5,521 bases of DNA from JBDIVL01 sp039794405 (GCA_039794405.1 JBDIVL010000088.1:1-5521), one strand, 5' to 3'. Positions 1-5,367 are shown, counted from the stretch's first letter. Numbers and translations: made by a program. Notes: generated by a model from the letters alone, not told the origin.

Positions 1-7
1 CTTCTGC

Positions 8-44
8 TATATTGCAATCTTAAAGCATTCCCAATCGCAATATA
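8..44. repeat. Long-loop inverted repeat TATATTGC/GCAATATA
   Basis: An 8-bp perfect inverted repeat (8-15 with 37-44) encloses a 21-nt loop. The loop carries CTTAAAGCATTCC (19-31), which is the exact reverse complement of bases 5496-5508 at the other end of the window. The match extends to GCAA on the outer side (14-17) with one inserted T. It could be a transposon end or part of a dispersed palindromic repeat. Confidence 0.5.
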
Positions 45-93
45 CTGAAGGAGATTTTTTTTGTAAATACTACAGCTTAGCTTTTGCTATTCA

Positions 94-110
94 CACCCGC
101 TTAGCGGGTG
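94..110. repeat. Hairpin CACCCGC-TTA-GCGGGTG
   Basis: A perfect 7-bp stem with a 3-nt loop, followed by GTTTAG. Nearly the same hairpin occurs at 5407-5425 (loop ATA, followed by CTTGAT), in the same orientation with respect to the trailing sequence. Two copies bracketing the window suggest one repeat family. No T tract follows on either strand, so it does not look like an intrinsic terminator. Confidence 0.6.
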
Positions 111-207
111 GTTTAGCTCAGGAATTATTGGCGATAAAAGGCAATTGTGCTATCTTGCCATGGCAGACAACATAGCAAAACGAGCTACTCTTGACTTGAA
201 CAATACA

Positions 208-239
208 ATCACTAGTCAAGGTGTGACCCCCCTGTTGCT
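208..239. other. Insertion junction that truncates the recombinase; possible RAYT/REP element end
   Basis: The integron-integrase reading frame stops matching its family at about base 239/240. The bases beyond it include GTCAAGGTGTGACCCC. From memory, I associate this motif with sequences flanking REP-associated transposases, so it may be the edge of such an element. That association is recall, not demonstrated here. What the sequence does show is an abrupt switch from conserved recombinase codons to unrelated codons and a stop within seven codons. Confidence 0.35.
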
Positions 240-698
240 AAGCGAAGCCATCAGCCACTTGTCTTCCGAAAGGTTCGATAATACGGCTTTCACTTCATCG
301 CGGGTCATAACCACTGGCAGGCGTGTTGGCTTGCGGGCACGGATGACCTTGCCGAGATCGCCGACTTCGCGACCGATCACGTGGCGATAGAGGAACAGCA
401 AGGCTGAAAGCGCCTGATTTTGCGTGGAGGCGCTCACCTTTTCCTTCACGGCGAGATGGGTCAGGAAGGCGTTGATTTCCGGCTCAGCTATTTCCGCAGG
501 GTGACGAACCTTATGGAAGAATATGAACCGCTTGACCCAATGACAATAGGTCTGTTCCGTGCGGCGGCTGTAATGACGAGAGCGGAAAGATCCCCGGAGA
601 CTGTCCATGAGTTTCGGCTTCCGGTCCGTTTCCGACGTGCCTGATGGATGTTTGATGGTTATGTTCGAACTAATTGTTACGGAACGAGCTTCCCGCAT
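216..698 (-). pseudogene. Truncated integron integrase (tyrosine recombinase), N-terminal part only
   Basis: This is the N-terminal part of an IntI-type tyrosine recombinase, the enzyme family that inserts gene cassettes at attI and excises them at attC. Visible family features are the SAM-like core-binding segment with RHYSRRTEQTY and HWVKRFI, then INAFLTHLA, VSASTQNQALSALLFLYR and the linker RLPVVMTRDEV. The match ends at WLMASL (base 240), where intact enzymes continue toward the first catalytic Arg. Seven unrelated residues and a stop follow. All catalytic residues (R, H, R, H, Y) are therefore missing, and intact relatives are roughly twice as long. I chose the ATG at 698 because GGGGGGAAAG lies just upstream. 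A TTG at 716 and an ATG at 608 are alternatives, and the latter would remove a poorly conserved leader. A XerC/D-like enzyme is possible, but the ASTQNQAL and LFLYR motifs favour IntI. Confidence 0.85.
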
Positions 699-876
699 GG
701 TCTTTCCCCCCGGCAAAGATAATCAGGGATTATCATTTACCTTTTTGCAATATCAGGCTTCTTTTAAATGCAGAGATGCTTAGGAAATAGTTTTTCTTTT
801 AAAAAGCATTATTACAAAAGTGAAGAAGAATGCAAGCTTTTTTTCAGAGTTAAATTGGTTCGATTGTTTGTAATAG

Positions 877-909
877 TTCACCGCAGAGGGCGCGGAGAAC
901 GCAGAGAAA
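877..909. repeat. Dispersed CACCGCAGAG-type repeat
   Basis: TTCACCGCAGAG is followed by degenerate copies of a CGCAGAG(A) unit (GCGGAGAA, CGCAGAGAA), giving short imperfect internal repetition. From general familiarity, repeats of this form are scattered through intergenic DNA in many environmental bacteria, including Planctomycetota and Desulfobacterota. Only one copy lies in this window, so its repeat status rests on recall. No function is known to me. Confidence 0.45.
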
Positions 910-980
910 TAAAGGAAAGATAGAAATTTTGCATAATACTTCTGCTTATACCTCTATTACATTCTCAGCGACCCCGGCGT

Positions 981-998
981 CCCCCATTTTCATGAGGG
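981..998 (-). other. Seven-bp hairpin with GAAA tetraloop downstream of the glm operon
   Basis: On the minus strand, CCCTCAT and ATGGGGG pair (one G-U) around a GAAA loop, a stable GNRA type. It sits about 35 nt past the stop of the glmU-like gene, where a 3' end signal would be expected. No U tract follows, so it is not a canonical intrinsic terminator. It could stabilise the transcript's 3' end or be incidental. Confidence 0.3.
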
Positions 999-1032
999 CA
1001 GGCTCTGTGGTGGGCTGAACTGTTACGATAGC

Positions 1033-2220
1033 TTAAACCTTCTTATCTTTATCAATAATCTCACCAGGCCCTGTACCTACTCCTGGCCAAATCTTTCTTC
1101 CCGGATAGATTGTTGTATTTATCCCTGTATGAACATCATCAGCGATTATAGCTCCAAACTTCCTTCTGCCGGTATCAATCAGTTCGCCTTTCACTTCAGA
1201 TTTCACGTTTTTATTGTCATGTCTTAAATTAGCGGTTATTGTTCCAGCGCCCAGATTGCTACTTTCTCCAACAACGCTATCTCCAATATAAGAAAGATGA
1301 GGAACTTTTGCTTTATCCATAATGATACTGTTTTTTATCTCAACTGCCTGTCCAATATGACAATTATTTCCGATAGAGGTATTTCCTCTTAAAAAACAGT
1401 TAGGGCCTATGGTGCAGTTTTCGCCAATAACAACATTCCCGTCAATGTACGTTCCCGGTAAGATTACCGTCCCTTTTCCTACGTGTATCTTCCCTTTTAC
1501 TACAACGTTCTTCTCTACTTTTCCCTTTATTTCATTTTTTATTTCAGAGACTAAAACGTTATTTACCTGGATTAAATCCCAGGGGTACCCTACAGATAAC
1601 CAATGCCCTCTTACCTTTTCACAAACGACTTTCTCTTCTTTGACAAGCTCATTGATGTAGTCAATTATTTCGTATTCACCTCGCGGACTTTTTTTCAGCT
1701 TAAATTTGAACACATTTTTATCAAACACATATAATCCCGTATTCGCTATGTTTGACACATATGTCCGGGGTTTTTCAATGATGTTTTTCACCCCTTTACC
1801 TGACAAAACAAAAACACCGAATCTGCCCGGATCTTCAACTTCACATCCCAGGACAGCGTATTTATGCTTTAAACATGCTTGTATGTCTTCTCTGGAAAAG
1901 AGATCATCGCCACCTAAAACGAGAAATTTATTTTTAATCAAATCTTCAACAGACTTCAGGGCATGCCCCGTACCCAACTGTGTTTTTTGTTCTCTATACT
2001 GAATGCTTAATTTCCCATATTTAGGCCCTATCTCGTTTATGATCATTTCCTTCATAAACCCTACGATTATAATAACCTCGCTCACCAATCCCTGCAAAGC
2101 ATCCAGGTTATGTTTCAGTATCTCTTTATTCATTACTTTTAGTAATGGTTTTGGTTTTGTTAAGGTCAGTGGCCATGTCCTTGTACTTTTTCCCGCAGCT
2201 AAAATGACGGCTTGTATCAT
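1033..2220 (-). CDS. glmU: GlmU-like bifunctional sugar-1-phosphate nucleotidylyltransferase/acetyltransferase
   Basis: This 395-residue cytosolic enzyme probably acetylates GlcN-1-P and couples the product to UTP, giving UDP-GlcNAc. Residues 1-225 form a nucleotidyltransferase domain: LAAGKSTR (8-14) and TKPKPLL (21-27) bind nucleotide and phosphate, LGTGHAL (82-88) contacts the sugar, GGDDLF (103-108) supplies a metal-binding Asp, and IEKP is at 148-151. From about 240, hexapeptide repeats (VIGENCTIG and similar) form a left-handed beta-helix. VPHLSYIGD (306-314) and GAGTITANLRHDNK (324-337) form the acetyltransferase site. His308, Tyr311, Asn331 and Lys337 coincide in number with residues I recall as important in the archaeal enzyme ST0452. 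The glycine loop reads GKSTR rather than the usual GxGTR. The start is 3 nt after the glmM stop with only a weak ribosome site, which suggests translational coupling. Another hexose or hexosamine substrate cannot be excluded. Confidence 0.9.
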   Translation of the reverse strand: MIQAVILAAGKSTRTWPLTLTKPKPLLKVMNKEILKHNLDALQGLVSEVIIIVGFMKEMIINEIGPKYGKLSIQYREQKTQLGTGHALKSVEDLIKNKFLVLGGDDLFSREDIQACLKHKYAVLGCEVEDPGRFGVFVLSGKGVKNIIEKPRTYVSNIANTGLYVFDKNVFKFKLKKSPRGEYEIIDYINELVKEEKVVCEKVRGHWLSVGYPWDLIQVNNVLVSEIKNEIKGKVEKNVVVKGKIHVGKGTVILPGTYIDGNVVIGENCTIGPNCFLRGNTSIGNNCHIGQAVEIKNSIIMDKAKVPHLSYIGDSVVGESSNLGAGTITANLRHDNKNVKSEVKGELIDTGRRKFGAIIADDVHTGINTTIYPGRKIWPGVGTGPGEIIDKDKKV

Positions 2221-2223
2221 AAT

Positions 2224-3582
2224 TTAAATCCCGATCTCTCTTTTTATACCCTGGGCAATTTCATTCGCCATTTTTTGAATTTCTTTTTTATGCTCACCTT
2301 CAATCATAACCCTGCATAAATTCTCTGTCCCTGAATATCTGACGAGCACCCTTCCTTTTTCCCCCAATTTTTCTTCTGTTTTCCGGATATGCTTCTTTAC
2401 TTCCAGGGTATCGATATCTTTTTTTTCTTTTACCTTAACGTTAATAAACACCTGGGGCAGAGATTTCATGCATTCCGCTAACTTACTTAATTTTTCACCT
2501 TTCTCCTTCATAATTCCCAACAATTGTAAGGCAGAGATTATTCCGTCACCTGTTGTTGTATAATTTGAGAAGATTATATGTCCGGACTGTTCCCCGCCCA
2601 AAACATATCCTTTCTTTCTCATCTCATCAATAACATATCTGTCTCCCACCTTTGTCTTAACAACACGGATATTCTTTTTATCCATCGCAATGTCGAATCC
2701 TTTATTCGTCATGATCGTGGTAACAACGCAATTTTTCGTTAATGTGCCTTTCTCTTTCAGGTACATAGCGCATATTGCAACGATATGGTCGCCATCCACA
2801 TTATTTCCCTTTTCATCACAAACGATTACTCTATCCGCATCACCGTCTAGTGCTATTCCAATATCTGTCTTTTCTTTTTTCACAACATCCTGCATTACTT
2901 CAGGATGCAGCGCCCCGCAATTCAGGTTTATGTTAAGTCCGTCTGGTTTATCGTTGAGCACAATAACTTCTGCGCCTAACTCTCTGAATACCTGTGGTGC
3001 AGTGTTATATGCGGCGCCGTTAGCACAATCCAAGACAATTTTTAGTCCTCGTATACTCAGGTTTTTCATAGAGGCTTTTGCAAACTCTATATACCTTCCG
3101 TTTGCATCATCAACGTTATATGCAGTTCCTATGAAACCTCCTGTTATATGTTCTGTTTTTACCTTTTCTGTTAAGATATATTTTTCAATTTCTTCTTCGA
3201 CGTCATCGGACAGCTTATAGCCGTCACTGCTAAAAATCTTTATTCCGTTATCTGCGGCAGGATTATGTGAAGCGCTAATTACCATACCTGCATCAACATT
3301 CAGCGATTTTGTTAAATGAGCAATGGCAGGCGTTGGCATATGACCAACGAGGAAGACATCGGCTCCTACGGATAAAATCCCGGATGTTAAAGCATTTTCT
3401 ATCATACAGCCGCTGAGCCTGGTATCTCTTCCGATAACGAGTTTAGGCCTTTTCTTCCCGTTTTTTTCCCTGAAAATATGAGCAGTGGCTTTCCCAATGT
3501 TCAGCACTACTTCAGGTGTCATAGGGAATGTATTTGCTATACCTCGTATACCATCTGTTCCAAATAATTTTTCCATGTTCAT
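2224..3582 (-). CDS. glmM: Phosphoglucosamine mutase GlmM
   Basis: It interconverts glucosamine-6-phosphate and glucosamine-1-phosphate, the step before UDP-GlcNAc formation. At 452 residues it has the normal length for the family. All four alpha-D-phosphohexomutase signatures are intact: KLFGTDGIRG at the N-terminus, VISASHNP (101-108) with the phosphorylated Ser105, the Mg-binding loop DGDADR (246-251), the sugar-binding GGEQSGH (329-335), and the phosphate-binding RYSGTEN (415-421). GEQSG and the FGTDGIRG start favour GlmM over phosphomannomutase or phosphoglucomutase. The product is the substrate of the GlmU-like enzyme encoded 3 nt downstream, so the pair forms a short pathway operon. 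Two in-frame ATGs exist, 3582 and 3576. Neither has a clear Shine-Dalgarno sequence, and the second gives the more usual family N-terminus. Upstream is a decayed transposase on the same strand. Confidence 0.95.
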   Translation of the reverse strand: MNMEKLFGTDGIRGIANTFPMTPEVVLNIGKATAHIFREKNGKKRPKLVIGRDTRLSGCMIENALTSGILSVGADVFLVGHMPTPAIAHLTKSLNVDAGMVISASHNPAADNGIKIFSSDGYKLSDDVEEEIEKYILTEKVKTEHITGGFIGTAYNVDDANGRYIEFAKASMKNLSIRGLKIVLDCANGAAYNTAPQVFRELGAEVIVLNDKPDGLNINLNCGALHPEVMQDVVKKEKTDIGIALDGDADRVIVCDEKGNNVDGDHIVAICAMYLKEKGTLTKNCVVTTIMTNKGFDIAMDKKNIRVVKTKVGDRYVIDEMRKKGYVLGGEQSGHIIFSNYTTTGDGIISALQLLGIMKEKGEKLSKLAECMKSLPQVFINVKVKEKKDIDTLEVKKHIRKTEEKLGEKGRVLVRYSGTENLCRVMIEGEHKKEIQKMANEIAQGIKREIGI

Positions 3583-3630
3583 TATATTATCTGTTCAAAA
3601 ATAACCGTGTTCGCTTTTTGCGTGAAGAAT

Positions 3631-3658
3631 ATTAAAGCAAAATTTCATGAGATTGCAA
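3631..3658 (-). promoter_or_regulatory. Candidate sigma-70-type promoter for the glm operon
   Basis: On the minus strand, TTGCAA (3658-3653) and TTTAAT (3636-3631) are separated by 16 nt in AT-rich DNA, resembling -35 and -10 boxes. Transcription would start near 3624, leaving about 40 nt before the glmM start. AT-rich DNA yields such matches easily, so this is a suggestion only. It lies between the transposase remnant and glmM, where a promoter for the operon is needed. Confidence 0.3.
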
Positions 3659-3726
3659 TGTATTTTATGGTAAAGAACTCTACGGATTACCGTATGTATA
3701 AGACCAAATATTGTGTTCGTGTAAAA

Positions 3727-4099
3727 AAGGAAATCATCCCACTCGCCAAACATTTCAAGCAACGGAGCTCCATGCATAAGCCGATCATCTCGTCCAGCAA
3801 TGTGTGCAGATGCACTGCTCCATCGGTATTCCTGTGGTTTCTTAACCATAGTTGTCCTTACAGGATTCAGTTCAACAGAGCATGCAGCTATGTACAGATG
3901 GGGTTATTGTCCATTGGGAAAGAGGCAAAACGCCTTGCCATAGGTGTCCTCTCCAACCTTCCCGGAAGTTTACGAGACGTGTGCAACGCCGATGCGCTTC
4001 GCCAATTGCCTGACTAAGCGCCTTTTCAGGAGGTGGAACTGCAATCAGGTGTACATGATTTGGCATCAGGCAATAGGCCCATACTTCAATTTTGACAAA
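3727..4099 (-). pseudogene. Decayed REP-associated tyrosine transposase (Y1_Tnp / IS200-like RAYT)
   Basis: Relatives are HUH-type single-strand transposases that nick at REP hairpins. The remnant begins at VKIEVWAYCLMPNHVHLI (4099 downward) just after an in-frame stop, so the N-terminal third is gone. The metal-binding HVH pair is intact (4049-4057). GEAHRRCTRLVNF and GWRGHLWQG follow. After WQG, near base 3931, the frame is lost. Reading on in another frame gives FASFPMDNNPHLYIAAC, then SVELNPVR and KKPQEYRWSS, so one base is missing relative to the ancestral WQGRF. The Tyr normally found before (V/I)ELNPVR, the likely nucleophile, is Ser here (codon 3877-3879). Family similarity ends at EWDDFL (3727), and the open frame beyond, to 3595, is unrelated sequence. 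Three independent defects make it non-functional. Which IS200-like subgroup it came from is open. Confidence 0.85.
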
Positions 4100-4137
4100 C
4101 TATTTTAAAAGCAATATCAATAATTAAATATGGTGTC

Positions 4138-4163
4138 CCCAGAATTTGTCCAGAATTTCTGGG
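4138..4163. repeat. REP-like hairpin and 11-bp direct repeat at the transposase junction
   Basis: CCCAGAA (4138-4144) pairs with TTCTGGG (4157-4163) around a 12-nt loop. The same stretch is also two tandem units starting CCAGAATTT (4139 and 4150). It lies between the 5' end of the RAYT remnant and the start of ISAs1 similarity. It could be a REP-type end of the RAYT element or the scar where ISAs1 was truncated. The last bases already encode the first conserved ISAs1 residue, Trp, so part of the palindrome may be chance. Confidence 0.35.
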
Positions 4164-4360
4164 TATTGGATGTGGCATTTCGGGAAGATGCGAGTCGTGC
4201 GAGAATGGGTAATTCCCAGGCGAACCTTTCGCTTGTACGTCATATAGCATTAAATTTGTTGAAGCAAGAAAAGTCAAAAAAAGTTGGTATAGCAGCAAAA
4301 AGGAAGCTCGCTGGCTGGAGCAATGAGTATCTTCTTAAGGTAGTATTAGAACAATTTTGA
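4160..4360 (+). pseudogene. C-terminal remnant of an ISAs1-family transposase
   Basis: About 66 residues of the C-terminal end of a DDE transposase of the ISAs1 family remain, from WVLDVAFRED through GNSQANLSLVRHIALNLLK and QEKSKKVGIAAKRKLAGW to NEYLLKVVLEQF and the natural stop at 4358-4360. Intact proteins are several times longer, so the catalytic Asp residues upstream are gone. The open frame reaches back to an ATG at 4130, but its first ten codons come from the adjoining hairpin and not from the IS. The frame is undamaged, which suggests a recent truncation or a spared end piece. The IS end lies immediately downstream, about 50 bp from the attC of the cassette. Confidence 0.85.
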
Positions 4361-4373
4361 TGCGATTGCCCTG
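4355..4373 (+). mobile_element. Probable right terminal inverted repeat of the ISAs1-family element
   Basis: TTTTGATGCGATTGCCCTG overlaps the transposase stop. The outward end GCGATTGCCCTG resembles, from memory, the terminal repeats of ISAs1-family elements. Its inverted partner (CAGGGCAATCGC) is absent from the window, consistent with loss of the left part of the element. The DNA beyond 4373 would then be the original target, apparently the DNA just past the attC. Confidence 0.55.
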
Positions 4374-4425
4374 ACTCAATCCATCGATTCGAGCACGAGA
4401 CCTTTTTTATTTCGCATTCGGATGT

Positions 4426-4488
4426 CGCTAACGTTTCCGTTCAGCGGCACGCCGCTTGCGGCGCGTCCGCTGCAACGGATGGTTGGGC
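4426..4488 (-). other. attC recombination site of the integron cassette (63 bp)
   Basis: Read on the minus strand, the site opens with core GCCCAAC (4488-4482, R'') and closes with GTTAGCG (4432-4426, R'). Between them are two arms that fold back: CCGTTGCAGCGG on one side matches CCGTT-CAGCGG on the reverse complement of the other. The single unpaired G is what is expected of the extrahelical bases that set strand choice in attC. The centre is CGCCGC-AA-GCGGCG. Size and layout are those of a classic short attC. R' departs from GTTRRRY at its last two bases, although the essential GTT is kept. Confidence 0.88.
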
Positions 4489-5239
4489 AGCTTGGCCGCT
4501 GACCGGTTGCTGCCACCACATGAAATAGGTAGGCAGGTTACGTTGTTCACCCAGCTGGTACGGCCCCGAAACGGTACCTTTTGTCATGCTGCTTCCGCCA
4601 AACTCGCTTAGAAAGGCGGAGAAGTCTGCAAGATTGTCCGGCGCGTCAGGACCGAATGCGTGAACCAGCACGAGGGCAGCAACGGCTCCGTGCAGCTGGG
4701 CCTCAAGAATCGCGGAGACCGTTCGGTGAAGCAGTTGGTAGCGAAGCGGACTGTCTGGTGGGACCAGCTTTCCGAGGTGCGCGGACAGAAACTTGAGTCG
4801 GCGTTGGCGCGTTGGACGTGGAGGCGTAGCCATCGATGGGGTCTTTTCGTCGCCTCGAACCCAAGCCCACACAGGTGACGCGAACGGCTCATCGGCTTTG
4901 CCTTCAACGGCTATTACGATCGATTCGCCCTTCGCGTTACGCCCGTACGCCATAAGGTCTGTCATCGAAGGCGCGACCTTCGTATCGAGGAAAACCGGCT
5001 TCTCGACCAAGCACAGATCTACGCAGATCCCACGAAGCGCCTCATGACCTGACGCATTCAGCGCGTTCGTAATCGGCGAGGGAATGCCACCAAACTGATG
5101 CCAACAGTGCGCGAGTTCGTATGCGGATCGCGTCGGCACCCACTCATCGTTCCCAGCTAGTCCGCGCCAGTCGTCAACCGTCGCCAGTCGTTTGTATCCG
5201 AAGAAGTTCGCCATGCCCCTGCCTCTCTAAGATGCCCAA
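4432..5239 (-). mobile_element. Complete integron gene cassette, about 808 bp
   Basis: The cassette is bounded by the presumed G/TT crossover points in GTTGGGC (5240-5234) and GTTAGCG (4432-4426), both on the minus strand. It contains one gene in the usual direction relative to its attC, a leader of about 25 nt and almost no spacer, as is typical of cassettes. It carries no visible promoter and would depend on transcription from an upstream Pc or a neighbouring cassette to the right. It is richer in GC than the glm operon, consistent with acquisition from elsewhere. Confidence 0.8.
4441..5214 (-). CDS. Integron-cassette protein, DUF6946-like, function unknown
   Basis: A 257-residue soluble protein without signal peptide or membrane segments. 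The pattern resembles, from memory, the DUF6946 family: DDWRGLAGNDEWVPTRSAYELAHCW near the N-terminus (14-38), SIVIAVEGKADEPF (98-111), a central LRYQLLHRTVSAILEA (157-172) and VAALVLVHAF. Glu71, Asp86 and the E-G-K at 104-106, with a hydrophobic strand before it, could be a PD-(D/E)xK nuclease-type core. That is my inference, not a known assignment. The ATG at 5214 has AGAGAGG about 7 nt upstream and lies 25 nt from the cassette boundary, which supports this start. Residues 243-257 and the stop are encoded by the attC site, so the C-terminal tail would change if the gene were joined to another attC. The frame is intact, so the gene is probably functional if transcribed. Confidence 0.8.
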   Translation of the reverse strand: MANFFGYKRLATVDDWRGLAGNDEWVPTRSAYELAHCWHQFGGIPSPITNALNASGHEALRGICVDLCLVEKPVFLDTKVAPSMTDLMAYGRNAKGESIVIAVEGKADEPFASPVWAWVRGDEKTPSMATPPRPTRQRRLKFLSAHLGKLVPPDSPLRYQLLHRTVSAILEAQLHGAVAALVLVHAFGPDAPDNLADFSAFLSEFGGSSMTKGTVSGPYQLGEQRNLPTYFMWWQQPVSGQAAQPSVAADAPQAACR

Positions 5240-5367
5240 CGTAGAGTTGACTGATGCAGACTACTGAATGACTTAAAAGAGCAAGAAACTTATTTGATAA
5301 TCATAAGCTGCAATCAGTCAGTAAAATTGTCCTGTGGTCTGCATTCATGTCCAACAACTTGTTATGG
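5234..5367 (-). other. Second, long attC-like site (about 134 bp) of an upstream cassette
   Basis: On the minus strand it starts at CCATAAC (5367-5361) and ends at GTTGGGC (5240-5234), a perfect match to GTTRRRY. The arms pair imperfectly: GAATGCAGACCAC in the 5' arm corresponds to GATGCAGACTAC in the reverse complement of the 3' arm, preceded by TTGGAC versus TTGACT. The ATAACAAG opening and the length recall Vibrio VCR-type sites. R'' fits the consensus only at AAC. It marks the end of a cassette lying at higher coordinates, of which about 150 non-coding bases remain in the window. Confidence 0.7.

Larger units (their letters stand above)
1..215. other. Non-coding left end with palindromes
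   Basis: I see no credible gene here. The one open frame (145-390 plus) overlaps the recombinase remnant on the other strand and has no recognisable protein content. The stretch holds several short palindromes: 8-15 with 37-44, 94-110, GGCAA/TTGCC at 140-144 with 155-159, and the perfect TGCCATGGCA at 156-165. It also contains an inverted partner (14-31) of a motif at the right window end. The density of hairpins resembles the end of a transposon or a structured RNA, but I cannot assign a family. Confidence 0.5.
717..1032. other. AT-rich intergenic region
   Basis: No gene is visible between the recombinase start and the glmU-like stop. Both flanking genes lie on the minus strand, so this is downstream of the glm operon and upstream of the recombinase remnant. 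The place where attI would be expected, just upstream of intI, holds no convincing attI. GTTAAAT at 849-855 fits the loose core consensus GTTRRRY, but that is likely by chance. The region also contains a CGCAGAG-type repeat and a GAAA-loop hairpin, listed separately. Confidence 0.5.

Noticed and set aside
145..390. Open frame of 81 codons on the plus strand
   Set aside because: It overlaps the recognisable integrase remnant in antisense, and its residues show no family pattern, so it is a shadow frame.
420..644. Open frame of 74 codons on the plus strand
   Set aside because: It is antisense to the conserved N-terminal domain of the integrase and has no independent support.
849..855. GTTAAAT as the attI crossover site of the integrase remnant
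   Set aside because: It matches the degenerate core only. No recombinase-binding repeats or cassette beside it could be seen, so it is probably chance.
981..998. Intrinsic terminator for the glm operon
   Set aside because: The stem is short and no U tract follows on the minus strand, so it is listed only as a hairpin.
2690..3220. Open frame of 176 codons on the plus strand, hydrophobic
   Set aside because: It lies entirely antisense to glmM, and its Ser/Phe-rich content is typical of reading a conserved lysine-rich gene backwards.
3583..3590. TATAAT-like sequence directly before the glmM start as a -10 box
   Set aside because: Transcription would begin inside the coding region, past the conserved N-terminal codons. 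The boxes near 3631-3658 are better placed.
3607..4017. Open frame of 136 codons on the plus strand
   Set aside because: It is antisense to the RAYT remnant, whose conserved motifs on the minus strand explain the sequence.
4086..4298. Open frame of 70 codons on the minus strand
   Set aside because: It runs antisense across the ISAs1 remnant and into the RAYT edge in the wrong frame. No conserved residues are seen.
4608..4907. Minus-strand open frame of 99 codons, and plus-strand frames at 4581-5047
   Set aside because: All overlap the cassette gene, which alone shows family motifs, a good ribosome site and correct placement within the cassette.
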